Origin: Hydrogenophaga sp.
GTDB taxonomy: Bacteria > Pseudomonadota > Gammaproteobacteria > Burkholderiales > Burkholderiaceae_C
Length of the DNA stretch: 64,000 nucleotides
Direction: 5' to 3'
NCBI RefSeq assembly: GCF_011772445.1
Contig: NZ_WVZN01000003.1
Span: forward strand, 1-64,000
Positions within the stretch are counted from its first letter, which is position 1. Each line of letters opens with the position of its first letter. Under the pieces are notes generated by a model that saw only the letters and a program-made list of their open reading frames with translations, was not told the DNA's origin and did no database searches. Positions 36,865 to 45,407 of this stretch are shown here, piece by piece. A program made the translations under genes and the position numbers.

Positions 36865-37254
36865 TCAGTCGGCAAGGTGCGCGCCCGCCGCGGCCAGCAA
36901 TTCGCGCAGCACCGAACGGTGGCAGCGTTCCTCGTGTTCGCAGTAGCAGCCCACGGAAAAATCGCTCTGGTGGGACAAGGCCGCGAGCAGCGCGACGGCA
37001 TGCGCATTCTCGGGTGCGGCCATTTCGGCGCGGTAACGGCGTGTGAACACGACCCAGTCGGCCGGCGTCTCGGCCTGCTGGCCGAGCTTCATGGTGTCGG
37101 GGCTGGGCGCGAGGTTGGGGAACCACACGTCGTACCAGTCCTGGCGCGCGAACTCGCTCTTGGGCACGCCGCGCGGCGGGCGCCGCACCGTGCCGACGCG
37201 CAGGCCTTCGTTCTTCGCTCGCGGGCTGCCGAGCCGCACCACCCTGATCGCCAT
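36865..37254 (-). CDS. DUF488-family protein
   Basis: A 129-aa DUF488 protein recognised by IRVVRLGSPRAKNEGLRVGTVRRPPRGVPKSEF and by the C-terminal CYCEHEERCHRSVLRELL motif, whose Cys and His residues are conserved in the family. Function is unknown. It is the first gene of the minus-strand run that continues through YciI, DUF1772, VOC, DUF1304, RidA and VOC to gshA. A GGAGG lies before the start. Confidence 0.87.
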   Translation of the reverse strand: MAIRVVRLGSPRAKNEGLRVGTVRRPPRGVPKSEFARQDWYDVWFPNLAPSPDTMKLGQQAETPADWVVFTRRYRAEMAAPENAHAVALLAALSHQSDFSVGCYCEHEERCHRSVLRELLAAAGAHLAD

Positions 37255-37340
37255 GTCTGCCTCCGGTTCCGTTGGAACGGCGACAGCGTAGCGGGTTCAG
37301 CCCCGGGCGCGCAAATCGCGCCGCGCCGAGGCGGCGGCGT

Positions 37341-38621
37341 TCAGCCGCGCACCTCGCCCTCACCCAGCACCACGTACTTGAGCGAGGTGAGGCCTTCCAC
37401 GCCCACCGGGCCGCGCGCGTGGAACTTGTCGGTGCTGATGCCGATTTCGGCGCCGAGGCCGAACTCGAAGCCATCGGCGAAGCGGGTGCTCGCGTTCACC
37501 ATCACGCTGGCGGAGTCCACCTCGCGCAGAAAGCGCTGGGCGTGCACGTGGTCGGTGGTGATGATCGCGTCGGTGTGGTGGCTGCTGTAGCGGTTGATGT
37601 GGGCGATGGCTTCGTCCACGCCGTCCACCAGCCTGATGCTGATGATGGGTGCGAGGTACTCCTCGAACCAGTCCTGCTCGGTGGCGTCGACCAGCTTGGC
37701 GCCGCTCACGCCCGCCAGGATGGCCCGGCTCTCGGGGCAGGCGCGCATCTCCACGCCCTTGGCCGCGAAGACGGCGCCGATCTTCGGCAGGAAGTCCTTC
37801 GCCACGCCGCGCGCCACCAGCAGGCTCTCGGTGGCGTTGCAGGGGCTGTACTTCTGCGTCTTGGCGTTGTCGGTCACCTTCACCGCCAGCGCGATGTCGC
37901 AGGGCTCGTCCACGTAGGTGTGGCAGTTGCCGTCCAGGTGCTTGATGACGGGCACCTTGGCCTCGGCGCTGATGCGCTCGATGAGGCCCTTGCCGCCGCG
38001 CGGGATGATCACGTCCACGTACTGCGGCATGGCGATGAGCTGCCCCACGGCGGCGCGGTCGGTGGTGGGCACCAGTTGCACCGCGTCGCCCGGCAGGCCG
38101 GCATCCACCAGCGCGCGCTGCACCAGAACGGCCAGGGCGCGGTTGGAGTCGATGGCCTCGGAGCCGCCGCGCAGGATCGCCGCGTTGCCGCTCTTGATGG
38201 CGAGCGAAGCGGCCTCGATCGTCACGTTCGGGCGGCTCTCGTAGATCATGCCGAACACGCCGATGGGCACGCGCATCTGGCCCACGCGGATGCCGCTGGG
38301 CATCTGCCTCATGCCCATCACCTCGCCGATGATGTCGGGCATGGCGGCGAGCTGTTCGCAGCCCTGGGCCGCCGTCTCGATCACCTTGGGCGTGAGTTTG
38401 AGCCGGTCCACCAGGGGCTCGGCCAGTCCGTTGGCGCGGGCCCGCTCCAGGTCTTTTGCGTTCTCGAGCGCCAGTGGTTCGCCGGCCTCGCGCAGCAGGG
38501 CGGCCAGGCGGCGCAGCGCCTGCGCCTTGGCTGCGACGCTGGCCTTGGCCATGAGCCGCGACGCCGCCAGGGCCTGCTGGCCCAGGGTGTGCATGAGTTC
38601 GGTGGTGTTGCTGGCGTTCAT
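37341..38621 (-). CDS. proA: Gamma-glutamyl phosphate reductase
   Basis: NADPH-dependent reduction of L-glutamyl-5-phosphate to the semialdehyde, the second step of proline synthesis; 426 aa, the usual length. Landmarks are [27 protein letters not shown] near 135, the catalytic Cys in PCNATESLL (about residue 260) and the C-terminal [35 protein letters not shown] start at 38621 (MNASNT); the frame is open for six more codons. No proB is adjacent. Confidence 0.97.
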   Translation of the reverse strand: MNASNTTELMHTLGQQALAASRLMAKASVAAKAQALRRLAALLREAGEPLALENAKDLERARANGLAEPLVDRLKLTPKVIETAAQGCEQLAAMPDIIGEVMGMRQMPSGIRVGQMRVPIGVFGMIYESRPNVTIEAASLAIKSGNAAILRGGSEAIDSNRALAVLVQRALVDAGLPGDAVQLVPTTDRAAVGQLIAMPQYVDVIIPRGGKGLIERISAEAKVPVIKHLDGNCHTYVDEPCDIALAVKVTDNAKTQKYSPCNATESLLVARGVAKDFLPKIGAVFAAKGVEMRACPESRAILAGVSGAKLVDATEQDWFEEYLAPIISIRLVDGVDEAIAHINRYSSHHTDAIITTDHVHAQRFLREVDSASVMVNASTRFADGFEFGLGAEIGISTDKFHARGPVGVEGLTSLKYVVLGEGEVRG

Positions 38622-38666
38622 GGGGCGGGATTTTCTCACCGGGGCCCGGCCCTTGCACCACGCGAC

Positions 38667-39554
38667 TCAAATCCCCGCGGCGCGCCGCAGTTCACCAGGT
38701 GTGGCACCAAAGGCCCGCGCAAAGGCCGTGGTCATGTGGCTCTGGCTGGAAAAACCCGCCGCCTCGGCGATGTCGGCCAGCGGCAACGCGCTCGCCAGCA
38801 CGAGCTCGTGGGCGTGTTGGAGCCGCGTGTCGAGGATGTACTGGTACGGCGTGCGCTCGAAGGTGTTCTTGAACAGGCGCACGAACTGCGTGCGGCTGAA
38901 GCCTGCCGCCTGGGCCAGCTCGCCAATGCTCAGGGCATGTCCCAAGCGGGCGCGCACCAGTTCCTGCACGCGCCGGCTCTGCGCCGCCGAGAGCTTGCCG
39001 CGCTCGCGACCCACGGCATAGCGGCGCGCGGCGCGCTGCTGCAGGTGCATGGCCACGCCGATGGAGAGCGACTCGGCGAACAGGGTGCCGCTGGGGCAGC
39101 CGTCAGCCACCTCGCGCACCATGGAGCGCAACACCGCCGCCAGGCCATCGTCGTGGAACTCGATTTCCGGACGCAGCGGCATGCGCGCGAGCTGCTCGGA
39201 CAGCACGGCATCGTCGAACTGCCGCTGATCGAACTGCAGCATGATGCGGCGCACCCCGGCGCAGCGCCAGCGGGAGATGTCGGCGTGACCGCCGGGCGTG
39301 AAGAGGCCGATGGCGCCTGCGCCGAGTTCGCGGGCGATGCTGCGCGAGCCGTAGTGGAATTCGGCGTGCGCGCGCCCGCTGTCGATCATGGCCAGCAGCG
39401 TGTGGCCCGCCGTCTCGCATGAACCCGAGAGCTCGGGCACGGCCTCGACCCAGCCGATGGGCAGGCCGGCCCAGCGCGACACGGCCTGGGCGCTAAGCAG
39501 GTTGCGCTCTTCCAGCGGATTGACCGGCGCTTCGCGCGCCCACGATCGGACCAT
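38667..39554 (-). CDS. AraC-family transcriptional regulator
   Basis: A 295-aa regulator with an N-terminal ligand-binding region (about 1-180) and a C-terminal double helix-turn-helix of the AraC/XylS type (about 190-290; LSIGELAQAAGFSRTQFVRLFKNTF and LADIAEAAGFSSQSHMTTAFARAFG). The ATG at 39554 has AGGAGACA eight bases upstream; the frame continues upstream but through the intergenic region. It is divergent from the tannase-family lipoprotein and is its likely activator. Confidence 0.9.
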   Translation of the reverse strand: MVRSWAREAPVNPLEERNLLSAQAVSRWAGLPIGWVEAVPELSGSCETAGHTLLAMIDSGRAHAEFHYGSRSIARELGAGAIGLFTPGGHADISRWRCAGVRRIMLQFDQRQFDDAVLSEQLARMPLRPEIEFHDDGLAAVLRSMVREVADGCPSGTLFAESLSIGVAMHLQQRAARRYAVGRERGKLSAAQSRRVQELVRARLGHALSIGELAQAAGFSRTQFVRLFKNTFERTPYQYILDTRLQHAHELVLASALPLADIAEAAGFSSQSHMTTAFARAFGATPGELRRAAGI

Positions 39555-39639
39555 GGCCTTGTCTCCTGTGCGCGCCCGCCTCACGCGGGGCGGGTCGAAC
39601 CCGGAGTCTGACAGGCCAGGGGCCGTCGTGTCATACAAG

Positions 39640-39718
39640 GCTGCTATAGCTGCTAGCGAGATTTCACTTTGGGAGTAACCCTGGGCCGATGGCGCGCCGC
39701 TGAAATCCTGGGCCGATG
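39640..39718. promoter_or_regulatory. Direct repeats in the AraC/tannase divergent region
   Basis: GCTGCTA occurs at 39640-39646 and 39649-39655, nine bases apart, and CCTGGGCCGATG occurs exactly twice at 39680-39691 and 39707-39718, 27 bases apart. AraC proteins bind direct repeats on one face of the helix, so one of these pairs may be the activator site for the downstream esterase gene. Confidence 0.4.
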
Positions 39719-39786
39719 TTGAAAGACGCCCGCACGCGCCAGCGCTGCAATCCGTCTCCCCGACCACCAGAACCGAGGAGACAGCC

Positions 39787-41442
39787 TTGAAGAACCCCTT
39801 GAATCACCGGCCAAGCCGCCGCCTCGCGGCGATCGGCGCGGCCACGGCCTTGTTGGTGCTCGCCGCCTGCGGCGGCGGCGGCGATGGCGGAGGAGGCAGC
39901 GGCGGCACAGGCGCCCCAGCCCCGGCAACGCCAGAGGTGGACTTCGACGCCATCTCCCTCAACCCCACCACCACCTGTGACATGGCCGGCATCGGCGCGG
40001 CCACGCTCACGGCCGACGCGCCGCTCAGCATCGTCGAGGTCAGCACCGGCACCACCACCGGCGGCGGCGCACGTGACCGCGACTATTGCCTGGTCAAGGT
40101 GCGCGTGGATCAGGCCGTCAACATCTGGGTCAGCATGCCCACCACCCAATGGAACGGGCGACTGCGCGCCGAGGGCAACGGCGTGTATGCCGGCAACGTC
40201 AATGTCACCAGCGACTCGGTTCGCCAGGGCTTCGTGGGCGTGATGACCGACACCGGTCACGCCACCAGCCCCCTGTCGGGCGCCTTCGGCATGCTCTCGC
40301 CAGGCAACCCCAACGTGCCCCTGCAGGAAGACTTCGCGCACCGCTCCATGCACCTTGCGGCGGTGATCGGCAAGCAGCTCACCAAGGCTTACTACGAGCA
40401 GGACCCGGTGCGCTCGTACTGGTATGGCTGCTCCACCGGTGGGCGCCAGGGCCTCATGATGGCCCAGCGCTACCCCGAAGACTTCGACGCCATCCTCGCC
40501 GGCGCACCCGCCATCCACTGGGACCGCTTTCAGGCGTACCACATCTGGCCGCAGATCGCGATGCGCGAGGACGCGGGCGGGCCGGTCTCCCTGCCCAAGC
40601 AGGCGCTGGCCACCAACCGCGCCGTCGCCGTCTGCGACGCGGCCGATGGCGTCAGCGACGGCGTGATCGACGACCCGCGCACCTGCGACTACGACCCCAC
40701 GAACGATCTCACCATCACCAACGCGGCCTGCGCGGACAACAGCTGCCTGACCCCGGGCGAAGCGAGCGCGATCAAGAAGATCTGGGGCGGCGCGCGCGGT
40801 GCGGGCGGCAACCTGCTCTGGCCCGGCCTGGAGCGCGGCGCCAGCCTGTCGGCGCTGGCCGGCGCCTTCCCCTTCCCGATCCCGGTCGAGCAGGCGCGCT
40901 ATTGGGTGTACTTCGATCCGACCTGGGACTGGAACGTGCTGGACTACCTCAATTACGAGGCCTTCTTCAGCGACAACATCGCCCAGGTGGGCCCGCGCAT
41001 GGCCACCGACAACCCGGACCTCTCGGCCTTCAAGGCACGCGGCGGCAAGCTCATCCTGTACCACGGCTGGTCGGACAACCTGATCATGCCGCGCGGCACG
41101 GTGAACTACTACGAGCGCGTGAAGGCGACCACCGCCAACGCGAGCGAGTTCTCGCGCCTGTACATGGTGGGCGGCATGGGCCACTGCAGTGGCGGCACGG
41201 GCGTGGACCAGTTCGGCCAGGGCAGCAGCGGCAACGTGCCCATGGAGCCGAAGACCGACGTCTTCCGGGCGCTGATGGCCTGGTCCGAGAAGGGCCAGGC
41301 ACCCAACGAGATCGTCGCTTCGCGCATCGCGGGTGGTGTCGTCACGCGCACCCGTCCGCTGTGCCCCTACCCGCAGGTGGCGAAGTACAAGGGCTCGGGC
41401 AGCACCGACGAGGCCGCGAACTTCGTCTGCGCTGCCCCCTGA
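39787..41442 (+). CDS. Tannase/feruloyl esterase-family lipoprotein
   Basis: Secreted esterase of 551 aa that would release phenolic acids from galloyl or feruloyl esters. A lipoprotein signal ends LLVLAAC with the lipidated Cys at about residue 28, then a Gly-rich linker. The nucleophile is the Ser of GCSTGGRQG (about 218), with the acid in YHGWSDNLIMP and the His in GGMGHCSGG. The best start is a TTG at 39787, with GAGGAGACA seven bases before it; no ATG fits. It is divergent from an AraC regulator, and the aromatic oxygenase loci could use its products. Confidence 0.87.
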   Translation: MKNPLNHRPSRRLAAIGAATALLVLAACGGGGDGGGGSGGTGAPAPATPEVDFDAISLNPTTTCDMAGIGAATLTADAPLSIVEVSTGTTTGGGARDRDYCLVKVRVDQAVNIWVSMPTTQWNGRLRAEGNGVYAGNVNVTSDSVRQGFVGVMTDTGHATSPLSGAFGMLSPGNPNVPLQEDFAHRSMHLAAVIGKQLTKAYYEQDPVRSYWYGCSTGGRQGLMMAQRYPEDFDAILAGAPAIHWDRFQAYHIWPQIAMREDAGGPVSLPKQALATNRAVAVCDAADGVSDGVIDDPRTCDYDPTNDLTITNAACADNSCLTPGEASAIKKIWGGARGAGGNLLWPGLERGASLSALAGAFPFPIPVEQARYWVYFDPTWDWNVLDYLNYEAFFSDNIAQVGPRMATDNPDLSAFKARGGKLILYHGWSDNLIMPRGTVNYYERVKATTANASEFSRLYMVGGMGHCSGGTGVDQFGQGSSGNVPMEPKTDVFRALMAWSEKGQAPNEIVASRIAGGVVTRTRPLCPYPQVAKYKGSGSTDEAANFVCAAP

Positions 41443-41445
41443 GCG

Positions 41446-41757
41446 ATGAGCGCCAAGGGCTACCCCGCCACGCGCATCGCCATGGTGCTGCGCGACGCCG
41501 CCCGCCACGGCATCGAGCCGGCGGCCGAGCGGCACGGGGTGAGTCTGGCGTCCGTGTACGCGTGGCAGCGTCGCTTCGGGCCGCTCGCGCCCGAAGCGAT
41601 CGAGCGCCTGAAGGCGCTGGAAGCCGAGAACCGGCGCCTGCACAACCGCGTGGCGGCGCTCGAACTCGAACAGGCGCGGCTGCGCCAGGCCCTGCGCCCG
41701 GGCCACGACGCCAACACCCTCAGTACGGACGGTCCCGGTCCAGCAGGCCCGCGTTGA
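41446..41757 (+). CDS. Orphan IS3-family OrfA-like protein
   Basis: A 103-aa protein with a helix-turn-helix (YPATRIAMVLRDAARHGIEPAAERHGVSLASVYAWQRRFG) and a leucine-zipper-like coiled coil (IERLKALEAENRRLHNRVAALE), the plan of IS2/IS407-type transposase OrfA. No OrfB, integrase DDE motif or terminal inverted repeats are visible on either side. It begins three bases after the tannase stop and its last 38 bases overlap the convergent diiron gene. It may be a remnant or a domesticated DNA-binding protein. Confidence 0.6.
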   Translation: MSAKGYPATRIAMVLRDAARHGIEPAAERHGVSLASVYAWQRRFGPLAPEAIERLKALEAENRRLHNRVAALELEQARLRQALRPGHDANTLSTDGPGPAGPR

Positions 41758-42679
41758 CGAAGTGCGCGCGCACGCGTGCGTCCTTGAACACGCCGCAGCG
41801 CTCCAGCACCTGCAGCGTGTTGGCGCAGCGGGCGCGCTGGTGCGCGGCGCGGCCGGTCTCGGCGCCCACCTTGCCCAGCACGCGCTCGCTCGCCGCGGCG
41901 TCCAGCCCAACGTGCGCCAGCAACTGCCGGTGAAAGGCCTCGTCCCAGGCGTGGAAGGCCCCGATGATCCCCGGCAGCAGGCCGCCGGCGACCGCCCGAC
42001 CGGGCGCGTCCAGCCCGGCCCAGACCAGGGAGAACAGGTGCGCGAAGTACTTCGCGTGCACCCACTCGTCCTCCAGGTGCGCGAGCAGCAGGGCCTGGAT
42101 GGCGGAGTGTGCCGAGCCGCGCATGACGTCGACGATGGCCTTGGTGATCATGGTCTCGCCCACGAAGCCGACCAGGAACCAGGCCAGGTCCTGCCGCTCG
42201 GCGGGCGCCGCGGCCACCAGGGCCTCGATGGCCGGGATCTTCAGCCCCGGCCCCTCGCGCGCCTCGAGGCGGAACACCTCGCGCACCGCGCGGCTGGCTT
42301 GTGCCGTGAACCAGGCGTGGTAGCCCTCGTCGGTGTAGAGCTTCAGGGCGTCCAGTGCCAGGGCCTCGGGTATGGCGGCGCCCAGGCGGCCTTCGGCGAT
42401 GCGTTGGGCGGCGGTGTTGACGATGCGGTGCTCGGTGAGCGTCATGTCGTCCAGGAACTGCACCAGCCGCGCGGCGTAGAGCCAGTTTCGCTCGGCCATG
42501 CCCAGGCGGCGCAGCGCGGGGTGGGACATGAAGTCGTCGGCCGCGCCGAAGACGAACCACTGCACGCCGCTGAGTTCGCCCACGCTGCCGGAGAGGTCGA
42601 AATCGGTCAGCGAGGGCTTGGCGCGCACCGCCGCCGTGTCGATCCAGCCCTTGAAGGGCGATTCCTCTGCCTTGCGCAT
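41720..42679 (-). CDS. AurF-like diiron oxygenase
   Basis: A 319-aa helical-bundle protein resembling the para-aminobenzoate N-oxygenase (AurF/CmlI) family. Candidate iron ligands fall in the expected ExxH-type helices: LTEHRIVN (about 105), DEGYHAWF (about 140), GETMITKAIVDVMR and LEDEWVHAKYFAHLF (about 205). Such enzymes oxidise an amine to hydroxylamine or nitro, or hydroxylate. The gene is alone with a DUF3237 gene upstream, and no biosynthetic cluster is seen, so its substrate is open. Its 3' end overlaps a convergent gene by 38 bases. Confidence 0.68.
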   Translation of the reverse strand: MRKAEESPFKGWIDTAAVRAKPSLTDFDLSGSVGELSGVQWFVFGAADDFMSHPALRRLGMAERNWLYAARLVQFLDDMTLTEHRIVNTAAQRIAEGRLGAAIPEALALDALKLYTDEGYHAWFTAQASRAVREVFRLEAREGPGLKIPAIEALVAAAPAERQDLAWFLVGFVGETMITKAIVDVMRGSAHSAIQALLLAHLEDEWVHAKYFAHLFSLVWAGLDAPGRAVAGGLLPGIIGAFHAWDEAFHRQLLAHVGLDAAASERVLGKVGAETGRAAHQRARCANTLQVLERCGVFKDARVRAHFVNAGLLDRDRPY

Positions 42680-42730
42680 GCCGCCGCGCCTCCCCTTGCG
42701 TCGAAGGCGCCGATTGTGCGCCGCCCGACG

Positions 42731-43201
42731 CTAGCGCAGCACGAAGCAGTCGATCTCCACGCGGTCCGGGCGGCGCACGCCGGTGCCGACGCAGAGGCGC
42801 TCGTTGATCCAGCCCAGCGCGGCCGAGGACGTCTCGAACGCGGGCACGCAGCGGAAGTACACCAGCGCGGGGTCGACCGGTTCACCGCGCACCAGCTTGG
42901 CCGTGACCTCCGGCGCCGCCACGCGGATCGCCTGGTTGCTCACGTAGATGAGGTCGCCACCGTCGGTCTCCAGCACGTAGCGCGCGTCCAGGCGCGCGAG
43001 CGTGGGGGTGACGATGGCCTGGAAATCGGCGCCACCGGGCAGCACGCGCGCCGTCCAGCCATCACCCTGCACGGTGCCGCCGGTGATGGGGATGACCCGC
43101 CGGTTGCCGGCGGGCGTGGGGCCGATCTCGTGCACCGGGCCCACCTGCACGCGCAGTTGAGCGAAGAAGTCGAGTGCAGGGGCGGAGATGCGCTCAGTCA
43201 T
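42731..43201 (-). CDS. DUF3237-family protein
   Basis: A 156-aa single-domain protein of DUF3237, a lipocalin-like beta-barrel family of unknown function. It is recognised by FFAQLRVQVGPVHEIGPTPAGNRRVIPITGGTVQGDGWTARVLPGGADF and YFRCVPAFETSSAALGWINERLCVG. Its start overlaps the end of the upstream Bug protein gene by eight bases, so it is translated with that binding protein. DUF3237 genes often accompany Bug proteins in aromatic catabolism loci. Confidence 0.88.
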   Translation of the reverse strand: MTERISAPALDFFAQLRVQVGPVHEIGPTPAGNRRVIPITGGTVQGDGWTARVLPGGADFQAIVTPTLARLDARYVLETDGGDLIYVSNQAIRVAAPEVTAKLVRGEPVDPALVYFRCVPAFETSSAALGWINERLCVGTGVRRPDRVEIDCFVLR

Positions 43202-44186
43202 TGGCCTTGAACCCCGTGGCCTTGACCACCTGCGCCCAGCGCGCGGTCTCCGTGGCGATCGTCTTGTCGAAGGCAGCGCCGCTTTCGGTCGGCACGTCGA
43301 AGCCCTGGGCCTCGAGCTTGCCCTTGAGGCCGGGGTCGGCCTGCGCCTTCACCGCGGCCGCCATCAGGGCTTCGATCACCGCGGGCGGCGTGGCGGCGGG
43401 CGCCATCAGGCCGAACCACACCGTGGTGTTCAGGTCGCCATGCCCCAGCTCCGCGAGCGTGGGCACCTGCGGCAGGAAGCGCGAGCGCTGCGCCGAGGTG
43501 ACGGCCAGCGCCTTGAGCTTGCCGGTCTGCAGGTGCGGCAGCGCCGCCTGCAGTTGCGTGAAGCCCAGCAGCACCTGGCCGCCGAGCAGGTCGGTGATCT
43601 GCGGCGCCGAGCCCTTGTAGGGGATGTGGACCATGGGCACCTTCAGGCGCTCGGCGAACTGGAAGCCCAGGAAGTGCGAGGGCGTGCCCGGGCTGAAGGA
43701 GGCGTAGGTGGCCTTGTCGGGGTTGGCCTTGAGCCAGGGGCCCAGCTCGCCCAGTTGCTGCACCGGCACCGAAGGGTGCACCACCAGCACCAGCGGGCTC
43801 TCGACGCCCTTGGCGATGGCCTTGAAATCCGACTGCTGCCAGCGCAGCGCCGGGTAGGCCGCGGGGTTGATGGTGAACATGGCCTGCGTGCTGATCCACA
43901 GTGTGTGGCCGTCGGGCGCGGCCTTGCGCACCTGTTCGGCGCTCAGGTTGCCGTTGGCGCCGGCGCGGTTTTCCACCACGAAGGTGCCCCCGGTCTGGCG
44001 CGCCAGCTGATCACCCAGCGTGCGCGCGTACACATCGACAGAGCCGCCGGGTGGCGTGCCCACCACCAGCGTGACGGGGCGAGACGGCCAGGTCTGCGCG
44101 GCCACTGGCATGGCGCCGCCCAGCGCGAGCAGCAGCATCAGTCCCTGGCCCAGGCGGCGGCGCGTGGCCCTGGTTGAATCGTTCAT
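43194..44186 (-). CDS. Bug/TctC-family periplasmic binding protein (region 5)
   Basis: Tripartite tricarboxylate transporter-type binding protein of 330 aa with a signal peptide ending AMPVAAQT. Landmarks are PVTLVVGTPPGGSVDVYARTLGDQL, VENRAGANGNLSAEQVRKAAPDGHTL and IPYKGSAPQITDLLGGQVLLG. AGGAGACA precedes the start. It is coupled to the DUF3237 gene and divergent from a SelA-like PLP enzyme. No permease genes are adjacent, so it may work with distant TctAB proteins or in sensing. Confidence 0.92.
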   Translation of the reverse strand: MNDSTRATRRRLGQGLMLLLALGGAMPVAAQTWPSRPVTLVVGTPPGGSVDVYARTLGDQLARQTGGTFVVENRAGANGNLSAEQVRKAAPDGHTLWISTQAMFTINPAAYPALRWQQSDFKAIAKGVESPLVLVVHPSVPVQQLGELGPWLKANPDKATYASFSPGTPSHFLGFQFAERLKVPMVHIPYKGSAPQITDLLGGQVLLGFTQLQAALPHLQTGKLKALAVTSAQRSRFLPQVPTLAELGHGDLNTTVWFGLMAPAATPPAVIEALMAAAVKAQADPGLKGKLEAQGFDVPTESGAAFDKTIATETARWAQVVKATGFKAND

Positions 44187-44281
44187 CGCTTGTCTCCTGT
44201 CCGTTGGGGTGAACCGCGCAATTTAGGCCGGTCAGAATGATTGACAAAGCAAATCGTTCTCGGGGAATCCCCTTGGCCGCC

Positions 44282-45394
44282 ATGACGAACCCCCTGCTGC
44301 CTCACACGCTGCTCTCGCGCAGCCCCCTCCTCAACGCCGCTGGCACCTTCACGCCCGTGGGCGTGTCGCGGTCCTCGCCCGCCGTGGCCGAGGCCACGGC
44401 CTGGGCCTTGCAGCGCTACCTCGTGATCGACGAGCTGCAGGACCTGGCCTCGCGCGAACTCGCCGACTTCAGCGGCGCGGCTGCGGGCACGGTGGTGCAC
44501 TGCGCGGCGGCGGGCATCACCCTGGGCGTGGCGGCGGCCATGGCGGGGTCGGACCCGGCGCGCATCGCGCAACTGCCCGACACCGACGGCCTGCGCCGCG
44601 TGGTGGTGGTGCCCGCGCCGCACCTGATCGACTACGGTCACCCGCTGGCCACCGACGTGCGCCTGGCCGGGGCCACGGTGCAGGCCTGCGGCCGGCCCGA
44701 GCGCTGCACGGGCGACGAGCTGCTGCCCGCCCTGGCCGCGCCCGAGGTGGCCTGCCTGCTGCTCGTGTCCTCGCGCCTCACGCGCGACCCGGCCTTCGAC
44801 TTCCCCGCCGCGTGCGAAGCCGCGCGCGCGGCCGGCGTGCCCGTCCTCATCGACGGCGCGGCGCAGGACCTGCGCGTGCGCGAGCTCACCGCCCTGCAAC
44901 CCGCCGCCGTGGTGTTGAGCGCGCAGAAGTACCTGGCCGCGCCGACGGCGGGCCTGGTGGTGGGCGAGTCGGGTTTCGTCGACGCCGTGCGCGCGCAGCA
45001 GAAGGGCATCGGCCGCGCGATGAAGGCCAGCAAGGAGGCCATCGTGGGCGTGCTGGCGGCCTTGGCCGAGCGGCGCGGGCTGGACCTGTCTTCCTGGGGT
45101 GCGCGACAGGCGCAGAAGGCACAACAGGCCGTGGAGGCCCTGCGCGGCCTGCGCGGTGTCGACACCACGCTGGTGCCCGACCCGCTGGGCGCGCCCTTCC
45201 CGCGCGTGCGGCTGCGCTTCGCGGACGGCGCGAACGAGGCGCGCCGCGTCGCGCAGGCGCTGCGGCAACAAGACCCGCCCGTGTGGGTGATGGAGCACGG
45301 CGTGCGCGAGGGCGTGCTGACCCTGGAGCTGGTGGCCCTGCGCGCGGACGAGGTGGACGCCGTGGTTGACGCGCTGCGCCGCTGCGTGGCCTGA
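44282..45394 (+). CDS. SelA-like PLP-dependent enzyme
   Basis: A 370-aa fold-type I PLP protein resembling selenocysteine synthase SelA and its relatives. The Schiff-base Lys is K216 in VLSAQKYLAAPTAGLVVG, and D191 in VPVLIDGAAQDL would bind the pyridine nitrogen. The Arg-rich tRNA-binding N-terminal domain of SelA is absent and no selB or selD is nearby, so a DgaE-like aldolase/dehydratase or lyase role on a small molecule is more likely than selenocysteine synthesis. The start is taken at 44282, the first Met close to the conserved LLNAAGTFTP segment. Confidence 0.8.
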   Translation: MTNPLLPHTLLSRSPLLNAAGTFTPVGVSRSSPAVAEATAWALQRYLVIDELQDLASRELADFSGAAAGTVVHCAAAGITLGVAAAMAGSDPARIAQLPDTDGLRRVVVVPAPHLIDYGHPLATDVRLAGATVQACGRPERCTGDELLPALAAPEVACLLLVSSRLTRDPAFDFPAACEAARAAGVPVLIDGAAQDLRVRELTALQPAAVVLSAQKYLAAPTAGLVVGESGFVDAVRAQQKGIGRAMKASKEAIVGVLAALAERRGLDLSSWGARQAQKAQQAVEALRGLRGVDTTLVPDPLGAPFPRVRLRFADGANEARRVAQALRQQDPPVWVMEHGVREGVLTLELVALRADEVDAVVDALRRCVA

Positions 45395-45407
45395 ACGCCG
45401 AGGGCGC

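Noticed and set aside
41446-42679. A complete IS3-family insertion sequence
   Set aside because: Only an OrfA-like protein is present. The adjacent minus-strand gene encodes a diiron protein, not OrfB, and no terminal inverted repeats or target duplication were found.
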